Assembly: GCA_021813805.1 (NCBI GenBank)
Contig: JAKAJL010000033.1
Location: 1 to 39,540 of the forward strand
DNA length: 39,540 bases
DNA from: Pseudomonadota bacterium
GTDB lineage: Bacteria > Pseudomonadota > Alphaproteobacteria > Rhizobiales > Beijerinckiaceae
Direction: 5' to 3'
Position numbers and translations under genes: made by a program
In this document: positions 7,425-15,929 of the stretch, piece after piece
Layout of the letters: each line of letters starts with the position of its first letter
How positions within the stretch are numbered: position 1 is the first letter of the stretch
The notes under the pieces: generated by a model
Database searches by the model: none
What the model saw: the letters and a program-made list of their open reading frames with translations, nothing else
What the model was told of the DNA's origin: nothing

Positions 7425-10082
7425 ATGGATTCCTTCCTTTTCTCGCTCCTTGGCCTGATCGGTTTTTTTCTCGCCCTCAACCTGCGGGCGCGGGTGAAGC
7501 GGCTCGAAAATGCGCAACGCGCGCTGGAAATGAGGCTCCGCGACCTTTTCGGGGGGTGGGTCGACGAAACCCCGCCGCCCGCCGCCCCGCCGGCCGAGCC
7601 GGCGGCCGCGGACAGCACTTTCGCGACACCCGATTCCGAGCCGATTTTCGGTCAGGAGCGGAGCCCGAACCCGCCCCCCGTCGCCGAGGCCGCGCCGCGC
7701 GCGCCCCAACCGCCGTCCGTCTCAATCGAGCAGGAAATCGGAACCCGCTGGGCGGTTTATGTCGGCGGCGTCGCTCTGGCGCTCGGCGGCCTGCTGCTGG
7801 TGCGTTACGCCATCGAACAGGGCTGGTTCGGCCCCGCCGCGCGCGTGCTTACGGGGTTGGCGCTGTCGGCCCTCCTCATCGGCGCGGGAGAATATTTGCG
7901 CCGTCGCGAAAAAAATGCGGGCGAGCCGACGCCGACCCCCGCGGTGCTTAGCGCCGCCGGAATCACCGCAGGTTTCGGCGCCATTTACGCCGCCCATGCG
8001 CTTTATGGCTTCATCGGCCCGGCCGTCGCCTTCGCAGCCTTGGGCGCCTTTGGCCTCGGCGCCATGCTCGCCGCCGTCTGGCATGGTCCCGCCATCGCCG
8101 GGCTGGGCCTGATCGGCGCGCTGATCGCGCCGCTGCTCGTGCAGGCGGCTGAGCCCAGCCCGTGGCCCCTGCTGGTCTATGTCGGCGTGGTCGCCGCCGC
8201 CGGCTATGGGCTCGCCCGGCTAAGGCAATGGGCCTGGCTCGCGCTCGCCGCCGTTTTTGGCGCGGCGTTCTGGGGCCTGGGCTTCGCTTTCGGCGAGTGG
8301 CCACAATTTCCGCAAGCGGCAGAGATTCATTTCGTCCTGCAAATGGCTTTGGCCTGTTTCGCTTTCGCGCTCGACCGCGCCGCTTTGGCGGCGAAGCCGC
8401 GGAACCGGATGATCCTCGCTCATGCGGGGCCGCTGGGCCTGGCTTTGGTTGCGGCCTTCGCGCTGGCGGTCTGCGTCGATCGCGGCGGCTTCGACGATCT
8501 GTGGATCGCCAGCGCCGCCGGACTCGTCGGCCTGCTCGCCGTTTCCGGCGCGGCGCGGCCCCGGCTGGCTGCGGGCCTGCTGGCGGGCGCCGGGCTCACG
8601 GCCCTCTATCTGCTGATGTTGTGGCCTGCCGCGTCTGACCTGTTCGATCTGTTCGAGGCGCCGCCCGACCTGCCGTTCCGATTCAAGGCTTTCGCCGTTC
8701 TGAGCGCCGCCGTCGTCGGGGGCCTCGCCGGCGACGTCCTGTGGCGGCGGGTCGAGGTCCCAAAAATTGTCGCAACACTCCTTGCCGCGACCAGCGCATT
8801 GTCGCCGCTGTTGACCCTCTGCATCGTCTATTTGCGACTGACGTTGGACATGAGCTGGAGCAAAACCAGCGCGCCGCTGGCGCTGGCCGCCGGCGTTCTC
8901 GCCCTGGTCTTCCTTGCCGCGGCGGGAGCCTTCGGGCGACGGGACGCGGAAGACGCGCACGATCGCCTTGCGCTGGGCGTTTTCGCTTCCGCCACTTTGG
9001 CCGCGCTGGCGCTCGGCCAGACTTTCGTGCTCGATCGGGGCATGCTCACCGTCGCTTTCGCGCTCTCGGCGCTCGGCGCCGCCTTTGTCGAATCCCGGCT
9101 CGACATTCCGGCCCTGCGCCGGGCCGTGGCGGCGACCGGCTTTGTCGTCGCCGCGCGCCTGTTCTGGGACCCGCGCATCGTTGGCGAGGGTCTCGGCGCC
9201 GCGCCGATTTTCAACTGGCTGCTATGGGGCTATGGCGTCCCCGCGCTTTCCTTTGGTCTCGCCGCGCGTTTTCTCGCCCGCAACGGCGGCGAGGACGCGC
9301 CGACGCAGATCTCGGAAACGCTCGCCACGCTTTTCGCCACGCTTCTGGTCTTTTTCCAGATCCGCCATGTGCTGCACCGCGGCGATCTTTTCGCAAAAGA
9401 TGTCGGATTGGTCGAAAGCGGCCTTTACGCCATCAGCGCCATGGGCTTTTCGCTGGTCCTCGCGCGGATGGGACTGCGCCGAGCCAGCCCGATGCTGGAG
9501 GGGCTCTCGCTGGGCTTCGGCGTCGGCTCGGCCGCGATCGCGGCCTCGGCGCTCGCCTTCCGCAGCAATCCTTATTTCACCGGAAGCCCGATCGTGGGCG
9601 GCCTCTGGTTCAACGGTTTGCTGCTGGGCTATGCTCTGCCCGGCCTGTGCGCCGTCCTCTTCGCCAATCTCTCCCGCGCCGACCGCCCGCTGTGGTTCCA
9701 GCGCATGTTGCGGCTGGTGGCGCTGCTTCTGGCTTTCCTCTATGTGACGCTGGAAACGCGCCGCATTTTCCAGGGCGCCTGTATCGACTGGCTCCAGCCG
9801 GCCAGCGCCAGCGAGCAATATGCCTATTCAGCGGTCTGGCTGGCGCTCGGCGTCGCCCTGCTCGGCTATGGCCTCCTCCGCCATTCGCTCGAAGCCCGCG
9901 CCGCCTCGGCGGCGGTGATTGTTCTGGCGGTCCTCAAGGTCTTCCTTTTCGATCTCGCCCACCTCGTCGGGGCGCAACGCGCCTTTTCCTTCATCGGCCT
10001 CGGCGCGGTGCTGATCGGGATCGGACTCGTCTATCAGAAACTGGTGTTCCGGCCGCGCAAGACGCCGGACGTCAAAAGTTGA
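7425..10082 (+). CDS. DUF2339 family large polytopic membrane protein
   Basis: An 885-aa protein. It starts with one membrane helix (FSLLGLIGFFLALNL), then a short helical segment (RVKRLENAQRALEMRLRDLF) and a Pro/Ala-rich linker (about residues 50-105). The conserved DUF2339 entry EIGTRWAVYVGGVALALGG follows. The remainder is an almost unbroken series of hydrophobic helices, typical of this 850-1000 aa family. Function is unknown. ATG 7425 is preferred over the in-frame TTG at 7401 because it places the first helix at the N-terminus; neither has a strong ribosome-binding site. The 3' end overlaps the convergent PhzF-family gene by 11 bases. Confidence 0.88.
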   Translation: MDSFLFSLLGLIGFFLALNLRARVKRLENAQRALEMRLRDLFGGWVDETPPPAAPPAEPAAADSTFATPDSEPIFGQERSPNPPPVAEAAPRAPQPPSVSIEQEIGTRWAVYVGGVALALGGLLLVRYAIEQGWFGPAARVLTGLALSALLIGAGEYLRRREKNAGEPTPTPAVLSAAGITAGFGAIYAAHALYGFIGPAVAFAALGAFGLGAMLAAVWHGPAIAGLGLIGALIAPLLVQAAEPSPWPLLVYVGVVAAAGYGLARLRQWAWLALAAVFGAAFWGLGFAFGEWPQFPQAAEIHFVLQMALACFAFALDRAALAAKPRNRMILAHAGPLGLALVAAFALAVCVDRGGFDDLWIASAAGLVGLLAVSGAARPRLAAGLLAGAGLTALYLLMLWPAASDLFDLFEAPPDLPFRFKAFAVLSAAVVGGLAGDVLWRRVEVPKIVATLLAATSALSPLLTLCIVYLRLTLDMSWSKTSAPLALAAGVLALVFLAAAGAFGRRDAEDAHDRLALGVFASATLAALALGQTFVLDRGMLTVAFALSALGAAFVESRLDIPALRRAVAATGFVVAARLFWDPRIVGEGLGAAPIFNWLLWGYGVPALSFGLAARFLARNGGEDAPTQISETLATLFATLLVFFQIRHVLHRGDLFAKDVGLVESGLYAISAMGFSLVLARMGLRRASPMLEGLSLGFGVGSAAIAASALAFRSNPYFTGSPIVGGLWFNGLLLGYALPGLCAVLFANLSRADRPLWFQRMLRLVALLLAFLYVTLETRRIFQGACIDWLQPASASEQYAYSAVWLALGVALLGYGLLRHSLEARAASAAVIVLAVLKVFLFDLAHLVGAQRAFSFIGLGAVLIGIGLVYQKLVFRPRKTPDVKS

Positions 10083-10980
10083 GAACGCCCTCGCCCAACT
10101 TCACACAAGCGCCGCCGACGCGGGTCTCGACCAGGGCGCCGTCGACGATGCGCAAGATCAGTCCGATATGGCTGGGACGCCGAATCGCGAAACCTTGCTC
10201 GATGACGATCTCGTGCTCGCCGTCCTCCGGCTGTTCGAAATGGACGGCGACAGCCGCGAAGGCGGCGGCCGCCGAGCCCGTCGCGGGGTCTTCGCGCAGG
10301 CCGAGGCCCGGAACGAAGACCCGCGCCTGAACATGATGGGCCGGGTCGGACGTCTCGCGCGCATAGACGAAAACGCCAGCGGATTCACGCCCGAAGGCGG
10401 CCACGAAACGAGAGAAATCCGGCGCCAATCGATCGAGCGCCGACAGGCTTCTGACGGGAACGAAGGCGAAAGGCAGTCCCGCCGAGGCGGTCGCCGGCTC
10501 ATGGGCGTCGAAACCGATCTCGATTTCGCCCATGCCGAGCGCCGCGGCGATTGCGGCGCGATCGGAAAGGATTCCGCCGAGCGCGGGAGGCCGAGGCGGG
10601 ACAAAACTGCCGCGCAGCACATTTTTGAACCGCGAAACCTCGCAGACCACGTCGCCAGCCTGTTCCTCCACCAAGATCTGCAAAGGCTGGCGGCCGATCA
10701 CGTCGGGCGCGCGCAGCGAAGCGATCAGGCAGGCGGCGCCGATCGTCGGATGGCCGGCGAAGGGCAGTTCCGTCGCCGGGGTGAAAATGCGCAAAGCGGC
10801 GGTATGAACGGGATCGCGCGGCGCCAGGACAAAAGCCGTCTCGGACAGGTTGAACTCGCGGGCGACGGCCTGCATCTGCGCCGGCGTCAGGCCATCCGCA
10901 TCGGAGACGACCGCCAGCGGATTGCCGGCGAAAGGCTTTTCCGCGAAAACATCGAGCAGATGATAGGCGAGGCGGGTCAC
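10072..10980 (-). CDS. PhzF family isomerase/epimerase
   Basis: A 302-aa member of the diaminopimelate epimerase-like PhzF fold. The N-terminal half contains the family signature DVFAEKPFAGNPLAVV, the catalytic Glu47 in NLSETAF and ELPFAGHPT. The C-terminal half contains LREDPATGSAAAAF, the glycine-rich turn of the second lobe. Substrates of most PhzF homologues outside phenazine operons are unknown, and no phenazine genes are present, so it should not be called a phenazine enzyme. Translation starts at GTG 10980, overlapping the pssA stop as GTGA. That implies coupling to phosphatidylethanolamine synthesis. It converges on the DUF2339 gene. Confidence 0.93.
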   Translation of the reverse strand: MTRLAYHLLDVFAEKPFAGNPLAVVSDADGLTPAQMQAVAREFNLSETAFVLAPRDPVHTAALRIFTPATELPFAGHPTIGAACLIASLRAPDVIGRQPLQILVEEQAGDVVCEVSRFKNVLRGSFVPPRPPALGGILSDRAAIAAALGMGEIEIGFDAHEPATASAGLPFAFVPVRSLSALDRLAPDFSRFVAAFGRESAGVFVYARETSDPAHHVQARVFVPGLGLREDPATGSAAAAFAAVAVHFEQPEDGEHEIVIEQGFAIRRPSHIGLILRIVDGALVETRVGGACVKLGEGVLNF

Positions 10981-11816
10981 GCCGCGCCCGTTTCCGGCGG
11001 CGCGGCGGCGTCCTGTTCCGCGAGGCGGCGGTAAGATCGCACCGAGAACGGGATCAACGCGAGATAGGCGAGGCTCACGACGATTAGCATTTCCAGCGGG
11101 AAGGACGCCAGCAGAACGAGAATGGCCGCGACGGCGAACAGGACAAAGATGAATTTGTCGCGCGGAACCCGCCCGATATGCTTGCCCGAATAATGCGGGA
11201 TGCGGCTGACCATCAGCCCCGCGATCAGGACAACATAGGCCGCCACCAGTTGCGTCAGTCCTCGCGAGGGCGGCAGATCGAACGACATGTTCAGATAGAG
11301 CGGCAGCATCACCACGATTGCCCCGGCGGGCGCCGGCATTCCGGTGAAGAAGCGGGCGGACCAGGCTGGCTTGTTCGGATCGTCGATCATCACGTTGAAG
11401 CGCGCCAGACGCAAGGCGGCGGCGATGGCGAAGATCAGCACCGCCGCCCAGCCCACGGTCTTGAGCGTATGCAGCGACCAGAAGAACAGGAGCAAGGCCG
11501 GCGCGACGCCGAAATCGATGAAATCGGCGAGAGAATCGAGTTCGGCGCCGAAACGCGACGAGCCTTTCAGCGCCCGGGCGATGCGGCCGTCCATTCCGTC
11601 AAGCACCGCCGCGGCGAGAATGGCCAGAACCGCGCTTTCGTATTTTGCGTCGACCGCGAAACGGATCGCGGTGAGGCCGGCGCAGAGCGCCAGCAAGGTC
11701 ACGACATTGGGAACGACGAAGCGCAGGGGCAGGCTGCGCAACCCGCGCGCCCGAAGGCGCGCCTGGACCGGAGACGAAGCGGAAGTGGTTTCGCCCTCCA
11801 AAATGTCTCCCGCCAT
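10977..11816 (-). CDS. pssA: CDP-diacylglycerol--serine O-phosphatidyltransferase
   Basis: This membrane enzyme makes phosphatidylserine from CDP-diacylglycerol and serine. The 279-aa protein has the CDP-alcohol phosphotransferase signature D73-x2-D76-G-x2-A-R-x8-G90-x3-D94-x3-D98, where the aspartates bind metal and substrate. About seven or eight hydrophobic helices follow or flank it. Because psd is immediately upstream, the alcohol substrate is very likely serine. The start at ATG 11816 lies one base past the psd stop; the longer open frame upstream is only psd in another frame. The C-terminal tail is short and cytoplasmic (RSYRRLAEQD). Confidence 0.95.
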   Translation of the reverse strand: MAGDILEGETTSASSPVQARLRARGLRSLPLRFVVPNVVTLLALCAGLTAIRFAVDAKYESAVLAILAAAVLDGMDGRIARALKGSSRFGAELDSLADFIDFGVAPALLLFFWSLHTLKTVGWAAVLIFAIAAALRLARFNVMIDDPNKPAWSARFFTGMPAPAGAIVVMLPLYLNMSFDLPPSRGLTQLVAAYVVLIAGLMVSRIPHYSGKHIGRVPRDKFIFVLFAVAAILVLLASFPLEMLIVVSLAYLALIPFSVRSYRRLAEQDAAAPPETGAA

Positions 11817-11817
11817 G

Positions 11818-12516
11818 TCAGCCGACCTTGAAATGACGGTCGGCTTCGCCGGGGCCATAATCGGCGAGCACGGTCTCGCCGGCGATGGCGCGCGAGCCGA
11901 GACCGACCAGCACACGGGCGCCCGCCGGCAGATAGACGTCGACCCGCGACCCGAAACGGATGAGGCCGAAGCGATCGCCGACGCCAAGACTTTGGCCCTC
12001 CTGCACGAAGGAGACGATGCGCCGCGCCACCAGCCCCGCGATCTGGACCACGCCGACCCGGCCGTGACGGGACTCGATGACGAGGCCGTTGCGCTCGTTG
12101 TCCTCGCTCGCCTTGTCGAGATCGGCGTTGAGGAACAGGCCGGGCTTGTAAGCTATGCGGGAAAGGCGGCCGCTGACCGGCGCGCGGTTCACGTGAACGT
12201 CGAAGACATTCATGAAGACGCAGACGCGCAGCATTGGGTCCATGCCAAGGCCGAGTTCGGGCGGCGGCTGGAACTGGCCGATCGAACAGATCACGCCGTC
12301 GGCCGGCGAGATCACCAAACCCTCCGCCACCGGCGTCACCCGCGCCGGGTCGCGGAAGAAATAGGCGCACCACAGGGTCAGGATCGCGCCAATCCAGCCC
12401 AGCGGCGTCGAGATCCAGCTCAGCGCCAGCGCGACGCCGGCGAAGAGCGCGATGAAGACGTGACCCTCGGGATGGATCGGCGTGATCTGCTTGCGAATGG
12501 ATTCGATAAGCGTCAT
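11818..12516 (-). CDS. psd: Phosphatidylserine decarboxylase proenzyme, short type
   Basis: Psd decarboxylates phosphatidylserine to phosphatidylethanolamine using a pyruvoyl group made by self-cleavage. The 232-aa protein is the short bacterial type. Two hydrophobic segments near residues 19-50 are followed by FFRDP, SPADG (with the conserved Asp) and [12 protein letters not shown] (with the conserved His). Self-cleavage is expected at Gly207-Ser208 in [12 protein letters not shown]. That is a family variant of the LGST site of long-form Psd. ATG 12516 was chosen from homology; a TTG at 12534 would add six residues. The operon order psd-pssA is common in alphaproteobacteria. Confidence 0.94.
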   Translation of the reverse strand: MTLIESIRKQITPIHPEGHVFIALFAGVALALSWISTPLGWIGAILTLWCAYFFRDPARVTPVAEGLVISPADGVICSIGQFQPPPELGLGMDPMLRVCVFMNVFDVHVNRAPVSGRLSRIAYKPGLFLNADLDKASEDNERNGLVIESRHGRVGVVQIAGLVARRIVSFVQEGQSLGVGDRFGLIRFGSRVDVYLPAGARVLVGLGSRAIAGETVLADYGPGEADRHFKVG

Positions 12517-12582
12517 GGAGGCGCGGGCTCGCAAAGAAATGCGGGCGCTTTATGGCGCCAAACGCCGTTCAAGTCACGCAGG

Positions 12583-12792
12583 CTAATAATGCGGGGGCGG
12601 TTTTTCGGGCGCGACGGCCTGGCTCAGCCCCTGCATTTCTTCGCGCAAGCGCAGGACTTCCCGGGTCAACAAGTCGATCCGGCTCCATTGCGCGGCGACC
12701 GCGTCGCTCAATTCGGCGAGCGCGCGGTCCTGATGGGCGCTCGCCGCCTCCAGCGCCTCGACGCGCGCCGCCAATTCGGGCGATGCCTTCAT
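12583..12792 (-). CDS. slyX: SlyX family coiled-coil protein
   Basis: A 69-aa protein made almost entirely of heptad-like helix (LAARVEALEAASAHQDRALAEL) and ending in EKPPPHY, the PPHY tail characteristic of SlyX. The biochemical role of SlyX is not known. Two consecutive ATGs occur. The second, at 12792, has AAGGA about seven bases upstream and is preferred. The open frame extends further upstream into mutL but carries no homology there. The start lies 14 bases after the mutL stop, so it is probably the last gene of the mutL transcript. Confidence 0.87.
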   Translation of the reverse strand: MKASPELAARVEALEAASAHQDRALAELSDAVAAQWSRIDLLTREVLRLREEMQGLSQAVAPEKPPPHY

Positions 12793-12806
12793 CATTGCTT
12801 CCTTAT

Positions 12807-14612
12807 CTAACGCCGCCCGAACAATTTCTCGATATCGGCGAGCTTCAGTTCGACATAGGTCGGGCGGCCATGATTGCACTGGCCGGCGCCCGGCGTGCGC
12901 TCCATTTCGCGCAGCAGCGCGTTCATTTCTTCGGCGCCGAGGCGGCGGCCAGAGCGCACCGAATGATGGCAGGCCATGGTCGCCAGAACATGGTCGAGCT
13001 TCTTCTCCAGCGGGGACGCCGCGCCCTCCTCGGCGAGCGAACAGGCGAGATCGCGCAGCAACGGCTCGATTTCCGCCGTACGCAGCGCCGCCGGCGCCTC
13101 ATGGACGGCCACCGCGCCGGGACCGAAAGGCTCGACCGCCAGCCCGAGCGAAGCCAGAAGTTCGGCGGCCTCGACGAGGCGCCCGGCGTCGTCGGGATCG
13201 AGATCGACCACCACTGGCGAGAGCAGAGCCTGACGCGCGATCCCACGCTCCGCCCGCTCGCGCTTCAATCTTTCATAGACCAGCCGCTCATGGGCGGCGT
13301 GCTGATCCACCAGCACCAGACCGTCCCGGGTCTGGGCGATGATGTAGGTCTCATGAATCTGCGCCCGCGCCGCCCCGAGCGGCGCGGCAAGATCGCCGTC
13401 CAGCGGCGCCTCCTCATGCGCCCGCGCGTCGGCGGCGGGGGCAGAGTCCTCAAAGCCGGGCGCAAGGAGCGAAGGCGCGGCGGGTGAAGCGCGCCAATCC
13501 CAGTCGCGGGCCAACCCGCCTGTTCTCGCGGGAGAAGGCGCGCGCAGCGCGACGGCTGAGGGACTCCACGCGAATTTCTCCGTCGCCGCCGTCGCATTGG
13601 TCGGCGTCGCGCGGTGCAGCGCCGCCGCAAGGCTCTGTTTCAGCGCCCCGACCGCCAGGCCGCGCACCAGGCCTGGATCGGCAAACCGCACCTCGGACTT
13701 GGCCGGATGGACGTTCACATCGACCAGACGCGGCGGACAAGTGATGAACAAGGCGAGCGTCGGATGCCGGTCGGAACTCAAATAATCCATATAGGCGGCG
13801 CGGATCGCCCCAGCGATCTGGCGGTCGCGCACCGGGCGTCCATTGACGAAGACGAATTGCGCCAGAGCGTTGGCGCGATGCCAGGTCGGCAGACCGGCGA
13901 AGCCCCACAGCCGGAAGTCTTGGCGCTCGGCGTCCACCGCCAGCGCGTTGTCGCGAAAATCGCGCCCCAGGACCTGGGTGAGGCGCGCCAGCAGGCCCTC
14001 GTTTCCGGGCGGGCAGGCGTGATAATCGAACCCGGTCAGCCCCTCGCCGCCGAGCGAAAAGCGCACTTGCGGATTGGCCATGGCCAATCTTTTCACCACA
14101 TCGGCGACGGCTGAAGATTCGGCGCGCTCGCTCTTCAAAAATTTGAGCCGCGCCGGCATGGCGGCGAAGAGGTCGCGCGCCTCGACCTTCGTGCCCTGCG
14201 CCAGAGCGACCGGCGCGGGAGCCGAGGCCGCGCCGAATTCGACGCGCAGGCGCAGGCCGTTGGCCGCCTCGCGCCGGCGGGTGGCGATTTCGAGCCGCGC
14301 CACCGAGGCGATGGACGGCAGGGCCTCGCCGCGAAAACCCAGCGTGGCGATATTGGTCAGGTCGCCATCGGGAATTTTCGACGTGGCGTGGCGCTCGACA
14401 CAAAGCGCGAGATCGGCCTCGTCCATGCCGGCGCCGTCGTCGATGACGCGAATGAGCTTCTGGCCGCCGCCGGCGATGGTCACGTCGATCCGCGACGCGC
14501 GCGCGTCAAGCGCGTTCTCGACCAGCTCCTTGACGGCCGCCGCTGGCCGCTCGACCACCTCGCCCGCGGCGATGCGGTCGGCCAGAATGGGATCGAGCCG
14601 GCGGATTTTCAT
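12807..14612 (-). CDS. mutL: DNA mismatch repair protein MutL, endonuclease type
   Basis: MutL couples MutS mismatch recognition to strand removal. The 601-aa protein has the GHKL ATPase motifs KELVENALDA (Glu32, Asn33), DDGAGM and TLGFRGEALPSIA. A low-complexity linker spans about residues 340-410. The C-terminal domain keeps the metal-dependent nicking motif DQHAAHERLVYE (starting at 436), which fits DQHA-x2-E-x4-E. ACHHSVRSGRRL (from 547), CNHGRPT (579) and the terminal FGRR also match the nuclease site. This type of MutL nicks DNA itself and fits alphaproteobacteria, which lack MutH. It starts four bases after the stop of the upstream M16 gene. Confidence 0.96.
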   Translation of the reverse strand: MKIRRLDPILADRIAAGEVVERPAAAVKELVENALDARASRIDVTIAGGGQKLIRVIDDGAGMDEADLALCVERHATSKIPDGDLTNIATLGFRGEALPSIASVARLEIATRRREAANGLRLRVEFGAASAPAPVALAQGTKVEARDLFAAMPARLKFLKSERAESSAVADVVKRLAMANPQVRFSLGGEGLTGFDYHACPPGNEGLLARLTQVLGRDFRDNALAVDAERQDFRLWGFAGLPTWHRANALAQFVFVNGRPVRDRQIAGAIRAAYMDYLSSDRHPTLALFITCPPRLVDVNVHPAKSEVRFADPGLVRGLAVGALKQSLAAALHRATPTNATAATEKFAWSPSAVALRAPSPARTGGLARDWDWRASPAAPSLLAPGFEDSAPAADARAHEEAPLDGDLAAPLGAARAQIHETYIIAQTRDGLVLVDQHAAHERLVYERLKRERAERGIARQALLSPVVVDLDPDDAGRLVEAAELLASLGLAVEPFGPGAVAVHEAPAALRTAEIEPLLRDLACSLAEEGAASPLEKKLDHVLATMACHHSVRSGRRLGAEEMNALLREMERTPGAGQCNHGRPTYVELKLADIEKLFGRR

Positions 14613-14616
14613 CGGA

Positions 14617-15909
14617 TCAGCTGGCGGCCCGCTCCGACAGGCCCTCCGGGCGTCCGACCACCGCGACCAGCAGTTTCGCGTCGCCGATCAGGCGGCGTGC
14701 GACGCGGCGGGCGTCTTCCAGGGTCACCGCCTCGACCTCGGCGTTGCGGCGGTCGAGATAGGCGGCGTCGAAGCCCTCGCGCTGGAGTTGCAGCAGATGG
14801 CCGGCGATCTTGGTCGAGGTGTCGAAACGCAGCGCGTAGGAGCCGACGAGATATTTCTTCGCCTTGTCAAGCTCGTCCGATGTAGGCCCCTCGGCCGCGA
14901 GACGGGCGCATTCCGCCTCGATGACGTTCAGGGATTCGGCAGCGCGCTCGTTCTTGGTCGAGGTCGCGCCGATGAAGGATGGGCTGTGTTCGGCGGTCGC
15001 GAGGGTCGAAAAGACAGAATAGGTCAAGCCGCGCTTCTCGCGCACCTCCTGCCACAGGCGCGAGGTGAAGGCGCCGCCGCCGAGAATGTGGTTGACCACC
15101 AGGCCCGCGATATAATCGGGGTCTCGGCGGGCCAGGCCCGGACGGCCAAAGCGGATATTGGCCTGCGGCACGTCGAAGTCGACCACGATGCGCTGGCCGA
15201 GGCCCTGGATCTCGACTTCGGCGACCGGCGACAGCTCCGCCTTGGCCGGCAGCCCGGTGAAAAGCGCTTCGAGATGGCGCGCGAGCGTCGCGGCGTCGAT
15301 GGCGCCGACGACCGCGATCTTCAACGTGTCGCGCGCCAGCATCCTGCGGCGCAGGTCGACGAGGTCGTCGCGGGTCACGGCGTCGATTTCGCCCAATTCG
15401 CCGCGCGCGGACCGCGAATAGGGATGGCCCGCCCAGGCGGTCCGCCGCCAGGCCTGGGCCGCCATGCTGTCAGGCTCCGTGGATTCGCGCTTCAGCGCGG
15501 CGTTGAGCTGGGCGCGCACGCGCGCAAAAGGCTCGGCGTCGAAACGCGGCGCGTTGAGCGCCAGCGCCATGAGTTCGAAAGCCTTGTCGGCGTGGCGCGA
15601 CAGGCTCTGGAGATGGCCGGCGAACTCATCGCGTTCGGCCGAAAAGTTGAGGCGGATGGCGTGATCGTCGAGCGCGCGCTGGAACGCTTCCGAGTCGAGG
15701 TCGCCGGCGCCCTCGTCGAGCAGGCCGGCGAGCAGCGACGCCGCGCCGGCCTTGCCTTGCGGGTCCTGCGCCCCGCCGCCCTCGAAGGAAAAATCCATCG
15801 CGATCAGCGGCACGGCGTAATCCTCGACCAGCCAGGCGGCGATCCCGCCGGGGCTGACAATCTGCTGCACGCGCTCGGCGCGCGATATTTTTGCTGCGGG
15901 GGCGTTCAT
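14617..15909 (-). CDS. M16 family peptidase-like protein without the zinc motif
   Basis: A 430-aa member of the insulinase/pitrilysin family. Where active members carry HFLEH, this protein has SLLAG (residues 58-62), so both histidines and the catalytic glutamate are missing. The second lobe retains the conserved RLWQEVREKRGLTYSVF that provides the Arg/Tyr pair to a catalytic partner. In heterodimeric M16 enzymes one subunit has zinc and the other has Arg/Tyr; the intact partner is encoded 20 bases upstream. A shared periplasmic or cytoplasmic heterodimer is therefore likely. No clear signal peptide is visible. ATG 15909 has AAGGAAAG upstream and was chosen over a longer frame. Confidence 0.93.
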   Translation of the reverse strand: MNAPAAKISRAERVQQIVSPGGIAAWLVEDYAVPLIAMDFSFEGGGAQDPQGKAGAASLLAGLLDEGAGDLDSEAFQRALDDHAIRLNFSAERDEFAGHLQSLSRHADKAFELMALALNAPRFDAEPFARVRAQLNAALKRESTEPDSMAAQAWRRTAWAGHPYSRSARGELGEIDAVTRDDLVDLRRRMLARDTLKIAVVGAIDAATLARHLEALFTGLPAKAELSPVAEVEIQGLGQRIVVDFDVPQANIRFGRPGLARRDPDYIAGLVVNHILGGGAFTSRLWQEVREKRGLTYSVFSTLATAEHSPSFIGATSTKNERAAESLNVIEAECARLAAEGPTSDELDKAKKYLVGSYALRFDTSTKIAGHLLQLQREGFDAAYLDRRNAEVEAVTLEDARRVARRLIGDAKLLVAVVGRPEGLSERAAS

Positions 15910-15929
15910 GGGTGACTTTCCTTCGGCGC

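Noticed and set aside
8741-10330. 529-codon plus-strand ORF in another frame
   Set aside because: Arg/Pro-rich out-of-frame reading of the DUF2339 gene, a consequence of high GC.
14074-15915. 613-codon plus-strand ORF
   Set aside because: Opposite mutL and the M16 homologue; no family features.
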